A DNA stretch of 43,441 nucleotides from Emiliania huxleyi CCMP1516 (GCF_000372725.1 NW_005200701.1:31821-75261), one strand, 5' to 3'; positions 1-9,025 are shown, counted from the first letter of the stretch. Notes: generated by a model not told the origin, from the sequence alone. Translations and numbers: made by a program.

Positions 1-2115
1 GGCCGTTAGGATTGGTCCAAAGAGTGGCGGCCATGGCGGTTTGGACCCCCGGCGGCGCCGTTCGCCGGCGGCGGCGAGGGAGGCGGAGAGGGCGGTGGTG
101 GTGAGGGCAATGGCGACGGCGGCAGCGACGGCGGTGGCGGCGAAGGAAGGAGGTGCGGAAGGCGGAGTGCAAAGAAATTTTTCGCCGCCATAGCATCCCC
201 CGGATCCGTTGTCATGGCAGTACCTGTGGTATGGAAGCCCAATAGGATTGACGGCATAAAAGCTTGAGCAGGGTCCGTCAATATTGGTGACAAGCTGGCT
301 GCACCATTTGTTCAATTCAGCCATGGCGTCTGACCTCCCTGACGCGTAAAGGGTCGGACAATCGAGGGGCGATGGCGGCGGCGGCGTGGGTGGTGGTAGC
401 CAGGGCGGAGGCGGCGAGGGCGGGGAAGGGCTCGGCGGCGGGCTGGGTGGAGGCGGTGAAGGCGGCGGCGGCGGCGAGGGCGGCGGCGGCGAGGGCGGCG
501 GCGGTGAAGGCGGAGGCGGCGAGGGCGGCGGCGGTGAGGGCGATGCGGACGGCGGCGGTGAAGGCGGCGGCGGTGAAGGCGGCGGCGGCGGCGGCGGCGG
601 GGAAGGAGGCGGGGATGGTGGCGGCGACGGTGGTGGTGAGGGCGGTGGCGGCGAGGGCGGTGGCGGCGGCGGCGGTGAAGGCGGCGGCGGTGAAGGCGGC
701 GGCGGCGGCGGCGGCGGGGAAGGAGGCGGGGATGGTGGCGGCGACGGTGGTGGTGAAGGTGGTGGCGGCGACGGTGGAGGTGAGGGTGGCGGGCTTGGCG
801 GAGGAGGCGATGGCGGTGGAGATGGTGGCGGCGGCGGCGGCGGGGGAGGACTCGGTGGCGGCGGCAAGGGTGGCGGCGGTGAGGGCGGCGGTGAAGGCGG
901 TGGGCGCGGAGGCGGCGGTGAGGGTGGCGGGAAGGGCGGCGGCGAGGGCGGTGGGGACGGCGGCGGCGGGGACGGCGGCGGCGGCGAGGGAGGCGGAGAG
1001 GGCGGTGGTGGTGAGGGCAATGGCGACGGCGGCAGCGACGGCGGTGGCGGCGAGGGAGGAGGTGCGGAAGGCGGAGTGCAAAGAAATTTTTCGCCGCCAT
1101 AGCATCCCCCGGATCCGTTGTCATGGCAGTACCTGTGGTATGGAAGCCCAATAGGATTGACGGCATAAAAGCTTGAGCAGGGTCCGTCAATATTGGTGAC
1201 AAGCTGGCTGCACCATTTGTTCAATTCAGCCATGGCGTCTGACCTCCCTGACGCGTAAAGGGTCGGACAATCGAGGGGCGATGGCGGCGGCGGCGTGGGC
1301 GGTGGTAGCCAGGGCGGAGGCGGCGAGGGCGGGGAAGGGCTCGGCGGCGGGCTGGGTGGAGGCGGTGAAGGCGGCGGCGGCGGCGAGGGCGGCGGCGGCG
1401 AGGGCGGCGGCGGGCTCGGGGGCTCTGGCACCGAGCTGCTCAGGCCCCGCGGTCTGAGCCGCGGTGAGGCGGGCAGGTGCGAGGCCAGATCCTGCGGCAA
1501 TTCAGACTGTTGCCTTGGAGAAGGTTCCGTAGAGCTCTGCCGAACACCCCGGAGCGGAGAGGACTTCGCACCAACACCCCGCTGGACTGCCGGTTGTGGA
1601 TCCGTGGGAGACGCGGCCGCTTTGCCGACGAGCTGGGCGAAGGCCACTCGGGCGAGAGCGGCGGTTGGGTTCAGCGAGGCGAATGTCCCGAGCAACACGG
1701 TGGCACCGGCGCCGACACCCATCTCGATCAGCTTCCAAACATGCCCAGCAGCGGCATGGGACCAAATAGACGCCTCCATTGCGATGGGGGCGCTGGTAGA
1801 CGCGGCCGCCGTAAGGACGATGGCGCAGGTGCCAGAGCGGGCGCACAGCGGGCAGAGGAGCTTGCGGTCGTAACCGTGTGGGCCTTCCAAGCCGGCGTAG
1901 AGGACGACGCCCTCGTCCCACGCACACACGGAGCCACCCTCGAGCGATGACTCGCTCCACTGGTTGTCCTCGCAGGTGTCCGCGCAGCCGCCGCCGCCGC
2001 GGCAGCCGGAAAGGGCGGAGCGGGTCTTGTGCGGCCCGCCGGGGCAGCTGCGGTTGTCGTCGATCCTCGGATAAGGACCGCCCTTGGCGGCCAATACCGC
2101 AAGCAGGACGATCAT
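1..2115 (-). CDS. Secreted Pro-rich (SPPP) repeat protein with duplicated Cys module, partial
   Basis: The minus-strand frame is open from the chosen ATG at 2115 to the left edge without a stop, about 705 codons. It begins with a short hydrophobic leader (MIVLLAVLAA), compatible with a signal peptide. Next is a Cys-containing region with CxxC pairs around 1840-2000 and a hydrophobic segment near 1700-1760, then long SPPP/SPPPP runs at roughly 386-1100 and 1290-1430. A Cys-rich module of about 65 residues (WCSQLV, GPCSSFYAVNP, YCHDNGSGGCYGG, FLCTPP) occurs twice, at about 1090-1270 and 180-360, each followed by Pro-rich sequence. The architecture resembles pherophorin/extensin-like wall glycoproteins of algae; the homology is inferred from composition, not from a search. 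In the left copy an extra base near 145 moves the Pro-rich part out of frame. The plus strand reads as Gly-rich, a shadow. The same frame is also open upstream into the J-domain gene. Confidence 0.6.
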   Translation of the reverse strand, partial: MIVLLAVLAAKGGPYPRIDDNRSCPGGPHKTRSALSGCRGGGGCADTCEDNQWSESSLEGGSVCAWDEGVVLYAGLEGPHGYDRKLLCPLCARSGTCAIVLTAAASTSAPIAMEASIWSHAAAGHVWKLIEMGVGAGATVLLGTFASLNPTAALARVAFAQLVGKAAASPTDPQPAVQRGVGAKSSPLRGVRQSSTEPSPRQQSELPQDLASHLPASPRLRPRGLSSSVPEPPSPPPPSPPPPSPPPPPSPPPPSPPPSPSPPSPPPPWLPPPTPPPPSPLDCPTLYASGRSDAMAELNKWCSQLVTNIDGPCSSFYAVNPIGLPYHRYCHDNGSGGCYGGEKFLCTPPSAPPPSPPPPSLPPSPLPSPPPPSPPPSPPPPSPPPPSPPPSPPPFPPPSPPPPRPPPSPPPSPPPPLPPPPSPPPPPPPPPSPPPSPPPPSPPPSPPPSPPPPSPPPSPPPSPPPSPPPPPPPPSPPPPSPPPPPPPSPPPPSPPPSPPPSPPPSPPPPPPPPSPPPPSPPPSASPSPPPPSPPPPSPPPPSPPPPSPPPPPSPPPPSPPPSPSPPSPPPPWLPPPTPPPPSPLDCPTLYASGRSDAMAELNKWCSQLVTNIDGPCSSFYAVNPIGLPYHRYCHDNGSGGCYGGEKFLCTPPSAPPSFAATAVAAAVAIALTTTALSASLAAAGERRRRGSKPPWPPLFGPILTA
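66..1411. repeat. Tandem duplication, unit about 909-910 bp
   Basis: Sequence from about 66-502 recurs at about 976-1411, nearly identical, with an offset of 910 and then 909 after a one-base difference near 145. The unit is 303 codons, so duplication keeps the minus-strand reading frame and repeats the Cys-rich module plus its Pro-rich spacer. Inside the unit there are further short GGCGGCGGYGAGG-type repeats. Confidence 0.9.
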
Positions 2116-2697
2116 GCGCTGCGTGGGAAGGTCCAACCGATTTCGTGACAGCGCTGACAAGCCCTCGACCAACCCCCAGAGACCTCGCTGCGGCTCGTTT
2201 TTTCTCATACCACCCCGCGTCCCGTTCTTGAAAAAGTGGGGTAGACCACGGATCGTGGGTGGGTGGGTGGGTGGGTGGGTGGGTGGGTGGTGCGGCCCAG
2301 CGGTGCGGGGCCCGCGAGCTGCGGGCAGCCGGGGAAGGGTGTGTGTGTGGGTGTCGCGCATCGGAGCGCGCGGCTCAGAGCGCCCCGGAGAGGCGCGCGG
2401 CGGGGCTGGGGCCATGGAGCGCGAGGGGGCAGAACCTATCGCGCTTTGTCTGCAACTGAAAGAAGAAATCTGAGTTCGGAGTGTGCGAGCCACGCGTCTT
2501 TTGGGTTTCCCGCCCATTTCCGCGACGCGGCTCCCGAGTTCGTTCGGGTGTATTCTCATTGTGATGTCATGCAATTCACAATCTCCCTGCAATTCGTAAT
2601 AGTTGTCACTCAAATTGCGTGGCCATCCATTCTTTTTTTCATCACTGACTCCCGACGTGGCCGGGTGCAATCGGTCTACAATCGATAGAAGAAATCC
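2116..2697. other. Interval between SPPP gene and J-domain gene, with (GGGT)n
   Basis: No recognised gene. It holds a (GGGT)n tract at 2256-2290 that could form a G-quadruplex, about 140 bp upstream of the proposed ATG of the SPPP gene, and a less GC-rich stretch at 2480-2690. The minus-strand frame shared by both neighbours has no stop here, so a read-through single protein cannot be excluded, although residue composition here looks non-coding. Confidence 0.5.
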
Positions 2698-3849
2698 ATG
2701 CGAGGAGGCGACGGCTTCCTCGAGCGCAGCTCGCGCCGCCTCCGCCGCCGCCGAAGCTCGCTGCAGCTCTGCATCTGGATCAAGTGCAGCGGGCTCTGCA
2801 GCACGCGCACCCGACAGCGCTGTGGGCTCTGCGGGCGCTGCAGGCGCTGCGGGCGCTGCGGCGAGCGACGCCCCCTCCGCTGCAAGGAAGGTGCCCTCCC
2901 TCGCTTGCAGAGGAGCCACGCCGCAGGCAAGAGTCGATGGCTGTTCCGCTGCCGGCGTCGCCCCCTCCGCTGCAAGGGAGGTGCCCTCCCTCGCTTGCTG
3001 GAGGAGAGCCGCGCCATCAGAGTCCGATGGCTGTTCTGCTGCCTGCGCCGCCGATACCTGACGGTCCGGATGCAGCTCTCTCATCACAGAGCGATAGGCC
3101 TTGACGATTTCTCGCTCGGTCGCAGAGCGCGCGATGCCCAACGCGGCGAAATGGTCGGGCGCGAACAGCACTCTGCGAACGGGCTCGTCGAACTGTCGCA
3201 TCGACTCCTCACTCGGCTGCGCGGCGGCGCCGCCCAAGCCCACTCCGATGACGCGCAGCTCGTCCTTCAAGCTCGAGTCGCCGCGCAAGTACAGGTCCAT
3301 CAGCTTGAGCGCGTACGGCAGGTCGAGCTTGACGCAGACGATGATGGAGCCCTCCTCGGTCCAGAGCACCTCGATTGCGTCGAGGGCGATGCGGCGCGGC
3401 CTGAGGGCGAGCCTGACCGCCGACTGAATGTCCGTCTCGGCCGCGGACAAGTCGGAGACATCGCTGCCGTCCTCCGAGGAGGTCGAATCGTGGCGGCTCG
3501 ACTCGTAGCGGAAGTAGCCCTCGGTGTCGACGTCAACGCAGATGCTAAAGCCCGGGCTCGTCTGCACCTCGTGTTGCCGCCTCCCCCCGCGGCTCACCGT
3601 CCTCAGCTTGAGCTGCTCTGGCGTCATGTCGAGCTTGCTGGCGAACTTCTCCTTGAACTGCTGGCGGTCGAAGGGCGGCGGTCCCGACAAGCTCCCCTCC
3701 ATAGTGATGGTCATGACGGAGGACGCCGTGCTGCCGCCGCTATGCGAGGAGGAGGAGGACGGCCCGGCGGACGAGCTCGCCACAGGCAGCGTCGCGCCTG
3801 CGCCGCCGCCGCCGCCGATGCTGAGCAAAGCCTCAAGCTGCGGCTGCAT
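2698..3849 (-). CDS. J-domain (DnaJ-like) protein, C-terminal part
   Basis: The frame starting at ATG 3849 reads an acidic/Ser-rich segment, then a folded-looking region (MTITMEGS near 3714, FDRQQFKEKF), a conserved-looking stretch near 3300-3400 (EVLWTEEGSIIVCVKLDLP), and a J-domain core at about 3055-3160 with HFAALGIARSATEREI, KAYRSVM and the diagnostic HPD (ELHPDR). J domains stimulate Hsp70 ATPase through HPD. After HPD the usual helix IV is not evident; instead there are Ala/Glu-rich repeats of about 84 bp (2863-3050). The ORF 3852-5048 ends immediately upstream. A GC-AG intron at 3798-3958 (AAG|GCTCAA to GCGCAG|GCGCGA) would join the two in frame, skipping this ATG. The 3' end is unresolved because the frame stays open past 2698. 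Confidence 0.6.
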
Positions 3850-3851
3850 AC

Positions 3852-5235
3852 TCAGCCGCCGGGCCGTAGGGCTGGCGCTGCCGAGATCCTCGAGCCGCAC
3901 GTGGCCGGCTTCACAGCCAAGGCCAGAGTCTCAAGCTCCTTTGCTTTGAGCTTTGAGCCTTGGGCGTCATGCTCCAAGCGCTGGGCGTTGAGCTCGTGGA
4001 GCGACCTCTCGAGAGCTAGCTCATCCTGCACCTGCGACTTTTGCTGCTCCGCTGCCGCCGCCGCGCGGAGCGCCGCCACCCCCGCGTCCGTCCGCTCTGC
4101 CACGGCCAGCGTCTGGTCGACCTTCTCCTCCACCACCTGCAGCCGCGCCGTCAGCGCCTGCTCGAGCTGCGCCTGCAGGGTGTCTAGCCGCTCCGGCAGC
4201 TGGTCCAGCCCGAGCTTGCGGAGCGGGCCCTCGGCAATCTCCCGCCAGTCGTCGGGCAGCGCGGCGCAAAGCATCGCCACGCCGTTGGCGAGCGACGCGA
4301 CCTCGTCCTTGATGTTGCCCGCCTCCGCCTTGAGGTCCGCAATCTGCGCCGCGGTGATCTGCGCCGCGGTCTGCAGGTACATCTCGTACGCATGCCGCAA
4401 GTCGCCGATGGCGTAGTCCTGCTTCTTCATCTCCGCCATCTTCGCCTTCGCCGCGGCGATGGCGCTCCCGCAGCCCGCCGGCAGGCCCGCCCAGCTCTCC
4501 ACCAGGCCCAGCACCGCCTCGAGCTTCCCGATGCGCTCCTCCTTCTTCGCCTGCGTCAGCTGGAAGTTGGACTCGCCGGGCGCCGTCGCGCCGCTGGGGT
4601 GGAAGATGTGGTTGCGCGCCCGGCCCGCCTCGTCGAGCGGGCCGCCTGCATCGAGGACGCCAGCGGCCTGCAGCGGAGGCACGCTGTCCTCAAACAGCTT
4701 GCAGTACCGCATCAGCAGCATCAGCCCATCGACGGCGAAGCCCTCGGCGCCCGTCTTCGCCTTGGCCACGGCGCGGTCGCTGTCGAGCGAGCCGACGAGC
4801 ATCTTTGCGAGCTCCCACGCCGCGGCGAGCTGCTTCGCCGGGTCGGCGGAGACGATGTCCGCGAACTTCTGCTCGTCGGCGTTGTGCCACGGGATTTGCG
4901 ACGGCGCGCCCAAGCGGTGCAGCCCAACCGTGCCGGCTCCGCCGAAGAGGACGCGGATCCACCCCTGCGCGACCGCATCTTTCTTCATCCACGTGCCGTA
5001 CGACTTGGGGAAGACCTTCGTGGTCGAAGGGTACGGCTGCGACCACACCCACGGCTGCGGCAGCGCACACTCAGCTCACTCGCCGCGAGGCTGCTAGCCG
5101 ACGCGATGAACGGGCCCTCGATGATGTACTGGACGAAGCGCCGTAGGGCAGCCTCGTGTGGCTCGAAGGCGAGCACGCACGCGAGCCAGGCTTCGCGCGT
5201 CGGCGCGTCCAATTCGTCAGCAATCCGGCGCCTAA
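3852..5235 (-). CDS. Coiled-coil protein, probably the N-terminal part of the J-domain gene
   Basis: A 398-codon ORF (5048-3852) is convincingly protein-like: KVFPKSYGTWMKKDAVAQGW, a helical middle, then a long Ala/Glu/Lys/Gln-rich coiled coil (LDTLQAQLEQALTARLQ, VEEKVDQTL). It contains no enzyme motif I recognise. Further upstream at 5098-5235 another frame reads ELDAPTREAWLACVLAFEP and FVQYIIEGPFIAS, preceded by a pyrimidine tract and TTAG at 5236-5258 that looks like a 3' splice site, so at least one more exon lies upstream and one junction near 5075-5098 is unresolved. The stop at 3852 overlaps the next ATG; I favour one gene joined by the GC-AG intron described for the J-domain part. Two adjacent genes remain possible. 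Confidence 0.55.
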
Positions 5236-5577
5236 CGAGATAAAAAGAAAGCGGGGGAGACTGGGCGCGCGAAAAGTTCAGCGCCTCCTACCGCCCAAGG
5301 AGCCCGAACCCTGCCCTTTGCCCGAGCGACACCTCCCTGCTCTCCTCCGCCCTCCGCCGCTCTCCCCGCACCACGCCGGCCCTCCGTGCTCTCATGCTGC
5401 CCTCCGTGCTCTCCACCATGTCCGTGTCTACAAACCCGAGCGCCGTCCAGGACGCGACCACACCAGACTCGGCGCCTCTGAGACAGCGCAGGCGGCCGGC
5501 CTCGCCCTCGCCTCACCGCCTCCTCCCTCTGAAGCCACTCACCCACGCCGCCCCTGCGCCGTGCTGCAGGCGCAACG

Positions 5578-6490
5578 ATGGCATCGTCAACAACCCACGC
5601 CGGCGACACGGACACTGCGATGGTCGCGTTCGGCGGCGGCGGCGACGGCGGCGGCGACAGCCTCGAGCGCCTCCGCCGCGAGGTCGAGTCGCAGCGGGCG
5701 CGGATCCGCGAGCTCGAGGCGACAAACCGCGCGCAGGAGGAGGCCCTCTCGCAGCGTGACCGGCAGCTCGCGCTCGCCAGCCTCCCCGCCCCCTTCATAC
5801 ATACGTAGCAGCATGCGCATGCTGCATTATGCGCACACCCTAAGTGCCACTGTGGCTCTGGTGAAGGGGGCATATTACAGCAGATACGGCCAGCCGCCGG
5901 GCTACGTCGAGGCGGTCACTGACTTGCAGGGAGCTGTTGATGCGACACCGCAGGAGGAGCACCTGCGTGCACGGCAGCTCTTGGCCATGAACCCCTCTGA
6001 GCGACGCATCGCGATCCGTAAGCAAGCCAAGACGACCGTCGACTTCTCGACAGACCCACGGGTCCTCCGCGCTTATCGGCGACTGGAGGGCGTTGCGGAG
6101 TGGCCACAGTTGAAGGAGTTTCGACTGTCCGCCGAGGAGCTCGCGGAGTGTGTTCAGACGAAGAAGCAGCGGCTCCTCGAGACGCAGACCAAGAGTGCGG
6201 CGGGTGGTCAGAGACAGGTGATCCCGAACGGTGACGCGCTGGTAACCTGGTGCGAGGACGTCTTTCACCTGTTCAACAACACAGTAAGGCCCTCGCCGAC
6301 AGTGGAGGACGAGCCCAATCTGTCCCATCTTTGTACTCAGGATCTCGAAGACAAGCTCACTGTTGCGCTCCTATTGGCAGACGCACATACGAAATTCGCT
6401 CTGGGATGTCGACCTTCGCACCAGTGCCCGACAACATTTACGGGGCATACGCGTCCACGCCTCGCGTTGACGCCGCGGGCCCCGACCTGA
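5578..6490 (+). CDS. Hypothetical coiled-coil protein, at least two exons
   Basis: The start at 5578 opens MASSTTHAGDTDTAMVAF followed by a Gly/Asp tract and a coiled coil (LERLRREVESQRARIRELE). That frame stops at 5806, but from about 5900 a second frame is clearly protein-like (VTDLQGAVDATPQEEHLRA, MNPSERRIAIRKQAK, EWPQLKEFRLSAEELAE, DALVTWCEDVFHLFNN). An intron between about 5725 and 5920 is needed; AG|GC sites after ELE (near 5718) and before AVTDLQ (near 5911) fit in phase 0. A strong donor (ACA|GTAAGG, 6284) and an acceptor (ACTCAG, 6340) define a 57-bp in-frame intron. The 3' end is uncertain: a different frame reads plausibly to 6564. It probably shares a promoter region with the divergent gene ending at 5235. 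No known domain recognised. Confidence 0.5.
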
Positions 6491-6937
6491 TCTTCGACCT
6501 GCCACATCAGACTTTGGATCACCCTGAGGCGTGCACCCGGATCTGCTCATGGCAGTGGAGTTGAGCTCCAGCACCCCTAGTTTAAAGCGAGCAATGCCTG
6601 CACCGACGAGCGCTCGCACGACTCTTGCTGCCAGCTGTTTGGGCGGTGCTAACTCCTTGGGCGTTGAACCGGGCCTCGACATGGCGATACTCTTGCCTGA
6701 ACTGGCGGACTTAACATTGAATACCAGTTGATGCGCTAAATTCTGCAGATCGATCAGGTCCTGTCGACGCTTAGCCTCGCAGTACGATTTCGTCAAGTTG
6801 TCCTTTTCGCAACTACCCGAGAGAAACCCGTCCGTCCGTTCCACGAACCGCAAGGACTGCACTTGCTCGCGCATGTATGCCTCGTCGAAAAGGGGGCCGA
6901 GCCATCGCAGCGACTCTCTCCACGTATCGCGGCGCAA
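6371..6937 (-). CDS. Hypothetical protein, lower-GC codon use
   Basis: Starting at ATG 6937 the minus strand reads MRRDTWRESLRWLGPLFDEA, FVERTDGFLSGSCEKDNL, CEAKRRQDLIDLQNLAHQL and so on, 188 codons. About the first 130 residues look coding; the rest is Arg-rich and overlaps the 3' end of the convergent plus-strand gene, so the real end may be nearer 6570. Codons ending in A/T are more frequent than in neighbouring genes (TTA, GTA, AAT, GTT), which could indicate a different origin. A short phrase is repeated within it (AMSRPGSTP, AMSRSGCTP). No family recognised. Confidence 0.4.
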   Translation of the reverse strand: MRRDTWRESLRWLGPLFDEAYMREQVQSLRFVERTDGFLSGSCEKDNLTKSYCEAKRRQDLIDLQNLAHQLVFNVKSASSGKSIAMSRPGSTPKELAPPKQLAARVVRALVGAGIARFKLGVLELNSTAMSRSGCTPQGDPKSDVAGRRSGRGPRRQREAWTRMPRKCCRALVRRSTSQSEFRMCVCQ

Positions 6938-7070
6938 ACCTTAAAGGGTGACCCGTCTTGCTCAGAGGGGGCTCTTGAAATCTGGGTTCTTCTTCGTACA
7001 GCATCGCTCTTTATATAGTGCAGGAAAAAATGACGAGAATGTGCCGAGAGTCCGAAAAAAAATTTTGTGT

Positions 7071-7250
7071 GTCGATGCCGGGGGCGGTGTCGATGTCGGG
7101 AGTGTCGATGTCGGGAGTGCCGATGCCGGGAGTGCCGATGACGAGAGTGACGGGAGTGCCGATGCCGAGAGTGCCGATGCCGGGAGTGTCGATGCCGGGA
7201 GTGCCGATGACGAGAGTCTGCCGATAGTACGCCGAGAGAGTATGCCGAGA
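7071..7250. repeat. 15-bp tandem array (GTGCCGATGCCGGGA-like)
   Basis: Units of about 15 bp with the core GTGCCGATGCCGGGA or GTGTCGATGTCGGGA are repeated about ten times with substitutions and one shortened unit. It ends where the 56-bp palindrome begins. ORFs across it are simple repeats (VPMPGVPM) and are not taken as genes. Confidence 0.85.
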
Positions 7251-7306
7251 GTGGAGAGAAAGGACAAATAGCAAGTCTAGACTTGCTATTTGTCCTTTCT
7301 CTCCAC
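7251..7306. repeat. Perfect 56-bp palindrome without loop
   Basis: The left arm at 7251-7278 (GTGGAGAGAAAGG...) is the exact reverse complement of 7279-7306, centred on CTAG at 7277-7280. There is no spacer and no mismatch. It could extrude as a cruciform, form an RNA hairpin, or be the scar of a mobile element. Confidence 0.95.
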
Positions 7307-7496
7307 AACCATCCCGCGTCCACTGAAGGGCCGTGAACAGAGCCGTTCAATGGGCCGGAGCTCCTACACGACCATCACCAATGAGCCGGATGAGCCGCCG
7401 GCTCATCCGACGGCCCTGTGGAAGACCATCCGCACGCGGAAGCGACCGTTTTCGACCTCTTCAATGTGCCTGTCTCCACTGTCACACACGGCGACA

Positions 7497-7549
7497 TTTA
7501 TTTTTCCCCTTATCTTCCTATATACCAGATCTTGTTATAGAAATAGAAC
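7497..7549 (+). promoter_or_regulatory. AT-rich upstream region with TATA-like box
   Basis: This T-rich stretch contains CTATATACC at 7519-7527 and ATAGAAATAGAAC directly before the ATG at 7550. It stands out from the GC-rich surroundings and is a plausible core promoter for the small basic protein. Inferred from composition and position only. Confidence 0.35.
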
Positions 7550-7738
7550 ATGCCAGCGCCCAAGACGACGAAAGGAGTTGCACCCGGCACAGTTAGAGGC
7601 CGCTTCAGACTCAAGACTGTTATCACCACTTCCAAGACCACCGGCCGTAAGGTACGGTCGAAGCGCTGGGTCCTCACGGCGGCGGCCAAGGCGGCGGCCA
7701 AGAAGCGCGCGGCTGCTAAGCGAAAGGCGCGTCGCTAA
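7550..7738 (+). CDS. Small, very basic protein (62 aa)
   Basis: This is an intronless 62-residue ORF starting MPAPKTTKGVAPGTVRGRF and ending in an Ala/Lys/Arg-rich tail (AAAKAAAKKRAAAKRKARR). About a third of the residues are Lys or Arg and there is no Cys or acidic cluster. The composition suggests nucleic-acid binding, like H1-type histone tails or small basic packaging proteins of large algal DNA viruses and dinoflagellates; this is analogy, not a family assignment. It lies in the least GC-rich part of the left region, next to a palindrome and a tandem array, so a transferred origin is possible. The short length means a chance ORF cannot be excluded, but the composition and the AT-rich leader argue for a gene. 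Confidence 0.5.
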   Translation: MPAPKTTKGVAPGTVRGRFRLKTVITTSKTTGRKVRSKRWVLTAAAKAAAKKRAAAKRKARR

Positions 7739-8182
7739 ACCCACTCCGGTGCCACCTTGTACCGTCCATCTGCCATCTGCATCAAGAAGCCTTCTGCGAC
7801 AAGCCTTGGTAAAATCTCCCTCATATCCTCAGTGGTAATTGCAGGCGTGTCCGACCGCGAGGCCCAGGGTTAGTTCTGCGCTTTGGGTGTCCCCTAGCGG
7901 CGGAACGCCCCCTCTACTCGGAGCTAGTAAACACGAGCATGTTTTCTTTCTTTTTCTACTCGGAGCCAGTGATACGAGAATACGCACATGTTACAAGAAT
8001 ACACACTGCCCCCACGGAGTACCTGCACTACTCGACGATAATACAAGAAGAATACGCAGCTTGGAAGTTGCAGACGCCTATAAAGAAAAAACAACAAGCT
8101 AAATTTCGGCGGCGAAAAAGCAAAGGACGGGCGCTTTTGATCGGCAAAGCAAAGTTGGAGTAACGGCGACCGCGTCGCCACA
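7739..8182. other. Intergenic stretch with a degenerate 43-bp repeat
   Basis: No gene supported. CTACTCGGAGCYAGT occurs twice (about 7915 and 7958) followed by similar ACGAG...CATGTT sequence, a degenerate tandem repeat of about 43 bp. The stretch 8030-8160 is A-rich. Confidence 0.5.
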
Positions 8183-8416
8183 ATGCCAGTCCCTGTCGAG
8201 CAGCCTTGGCGGCGCGCATGCGCCGCAGGGTTGACCGACAGCCGCGCGCCTCGAGCCTCTCGCTCCACTCGCGGCACGACGCGCCCCGCGCGCCGGTCAG
8301 CGCAGCAGGAGTATTGCGACATGCTGCACAACGCCAAGGACAGCACTGAGAAGCTGGCGCCAGTCGCCCACCAGCATGTCTCAGCACCAGGTGAGGGAGC
8401 ATGCTGCGCACGCTGA
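8183..8416 (+). CDS. Hypothetical ORF
   Basis: ATG 8183 opens a 77-codon frame with a plausible middle (AQQEYCDMLHNAKDSTEKLA). A good donor-like sequence, CACCAG|GTGAGG at 8390, lies near its end, and the following frame (from 8401, QGVTTNQALTPLHG, AALRHAQAQEATLLLAALC) could be a second exon reaching about 8620. The opposite strand carries an equally long open frame (7924-8721), so coding is uncertain. It lies just downstream of the recognisable end of the bestrophin-like gene on the other strand. Confidence 0.25.
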   Translation: MPVPVEQPWRRACAAGLTDSRAPRASRSTRGTTRPARRSAQQEYCDMLHNAKDSTEKLAPVAHQHVSAPGEGACCAR

Positions 8417-9025
8417 TGCAGCAGGGGGTAACCACCAATCAGGCCCTCACGCCACTGCACGGCCGCCCTCGAGCACCAGCAGCCGCGCTGCGCCATGCTC
8501 AAGCTCAGGAGGCCACCCTGCTTCTCGCAGCTTTGTGCAGCGCAGCGAGCGAGCAGCGCCGCACCAGGCGGACCCATGGCGTGCTCAGCCAGCCGCGAGG
8601 CGGAGGCAGGCCGAGTGAGCGCGAGCCGCGCGGGAGGCCATGCCCCGCGCACCGGCGAGCGAGTGGCACGAAAGAGTGCAAGTCGCGCATGCTTTTGCGT
8701 AACGGCCCAGTGGTTTCTCAAGATTTTTTTGAATCTCTCTCCCCGTTCTCACTAAGAGAGTGGAGCGCTCATCACATGCAAGACATCCAGGACGGGACAT
8801 GCAACCCCCCCCCAGCAAACTTCCCCAACTTCGCGAGACACGCCATAAGAGACCGACGCGCGACGGAGAGTCTCCCGCCCATCTGTCTTTCGGAGCGCGG
8901 GAAGCCCACACGAGCGGGGCGAAGGCAGAGAAGCCGCCCACACCCCCCCCTCCCCCCGCCGTTCCCCCACACTGGCGGCGCCTCCCTTCGGCCTTGCCTC
9001 CCGCGCCCCCCCCACTCCACTCCAC

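Noticed and set aside
386..1102. Plus-strand Gly-rich ORF (GGGEGGG) and minus-strand Ala- and Arg-rich ORFs in the same place
   Set aside because: They are other-frame readings of the SPPP repeat; only the Pro-rich frame connects to balanced Cys-containing sequence on both sides.
2698..4416. 572-codon plus-strand ORF
   Set aside because: Arg/Ser/Leu-rich shadow of the minus-strand J-domain and coiled-coil frames, which carry recognisable motifs.
7018..7271. Plus- and minus-strand ORFs across the 15-bp array
   Set aside because: Simple repetition (VPMPG, RHSRHR) with no flanking coding sequence.
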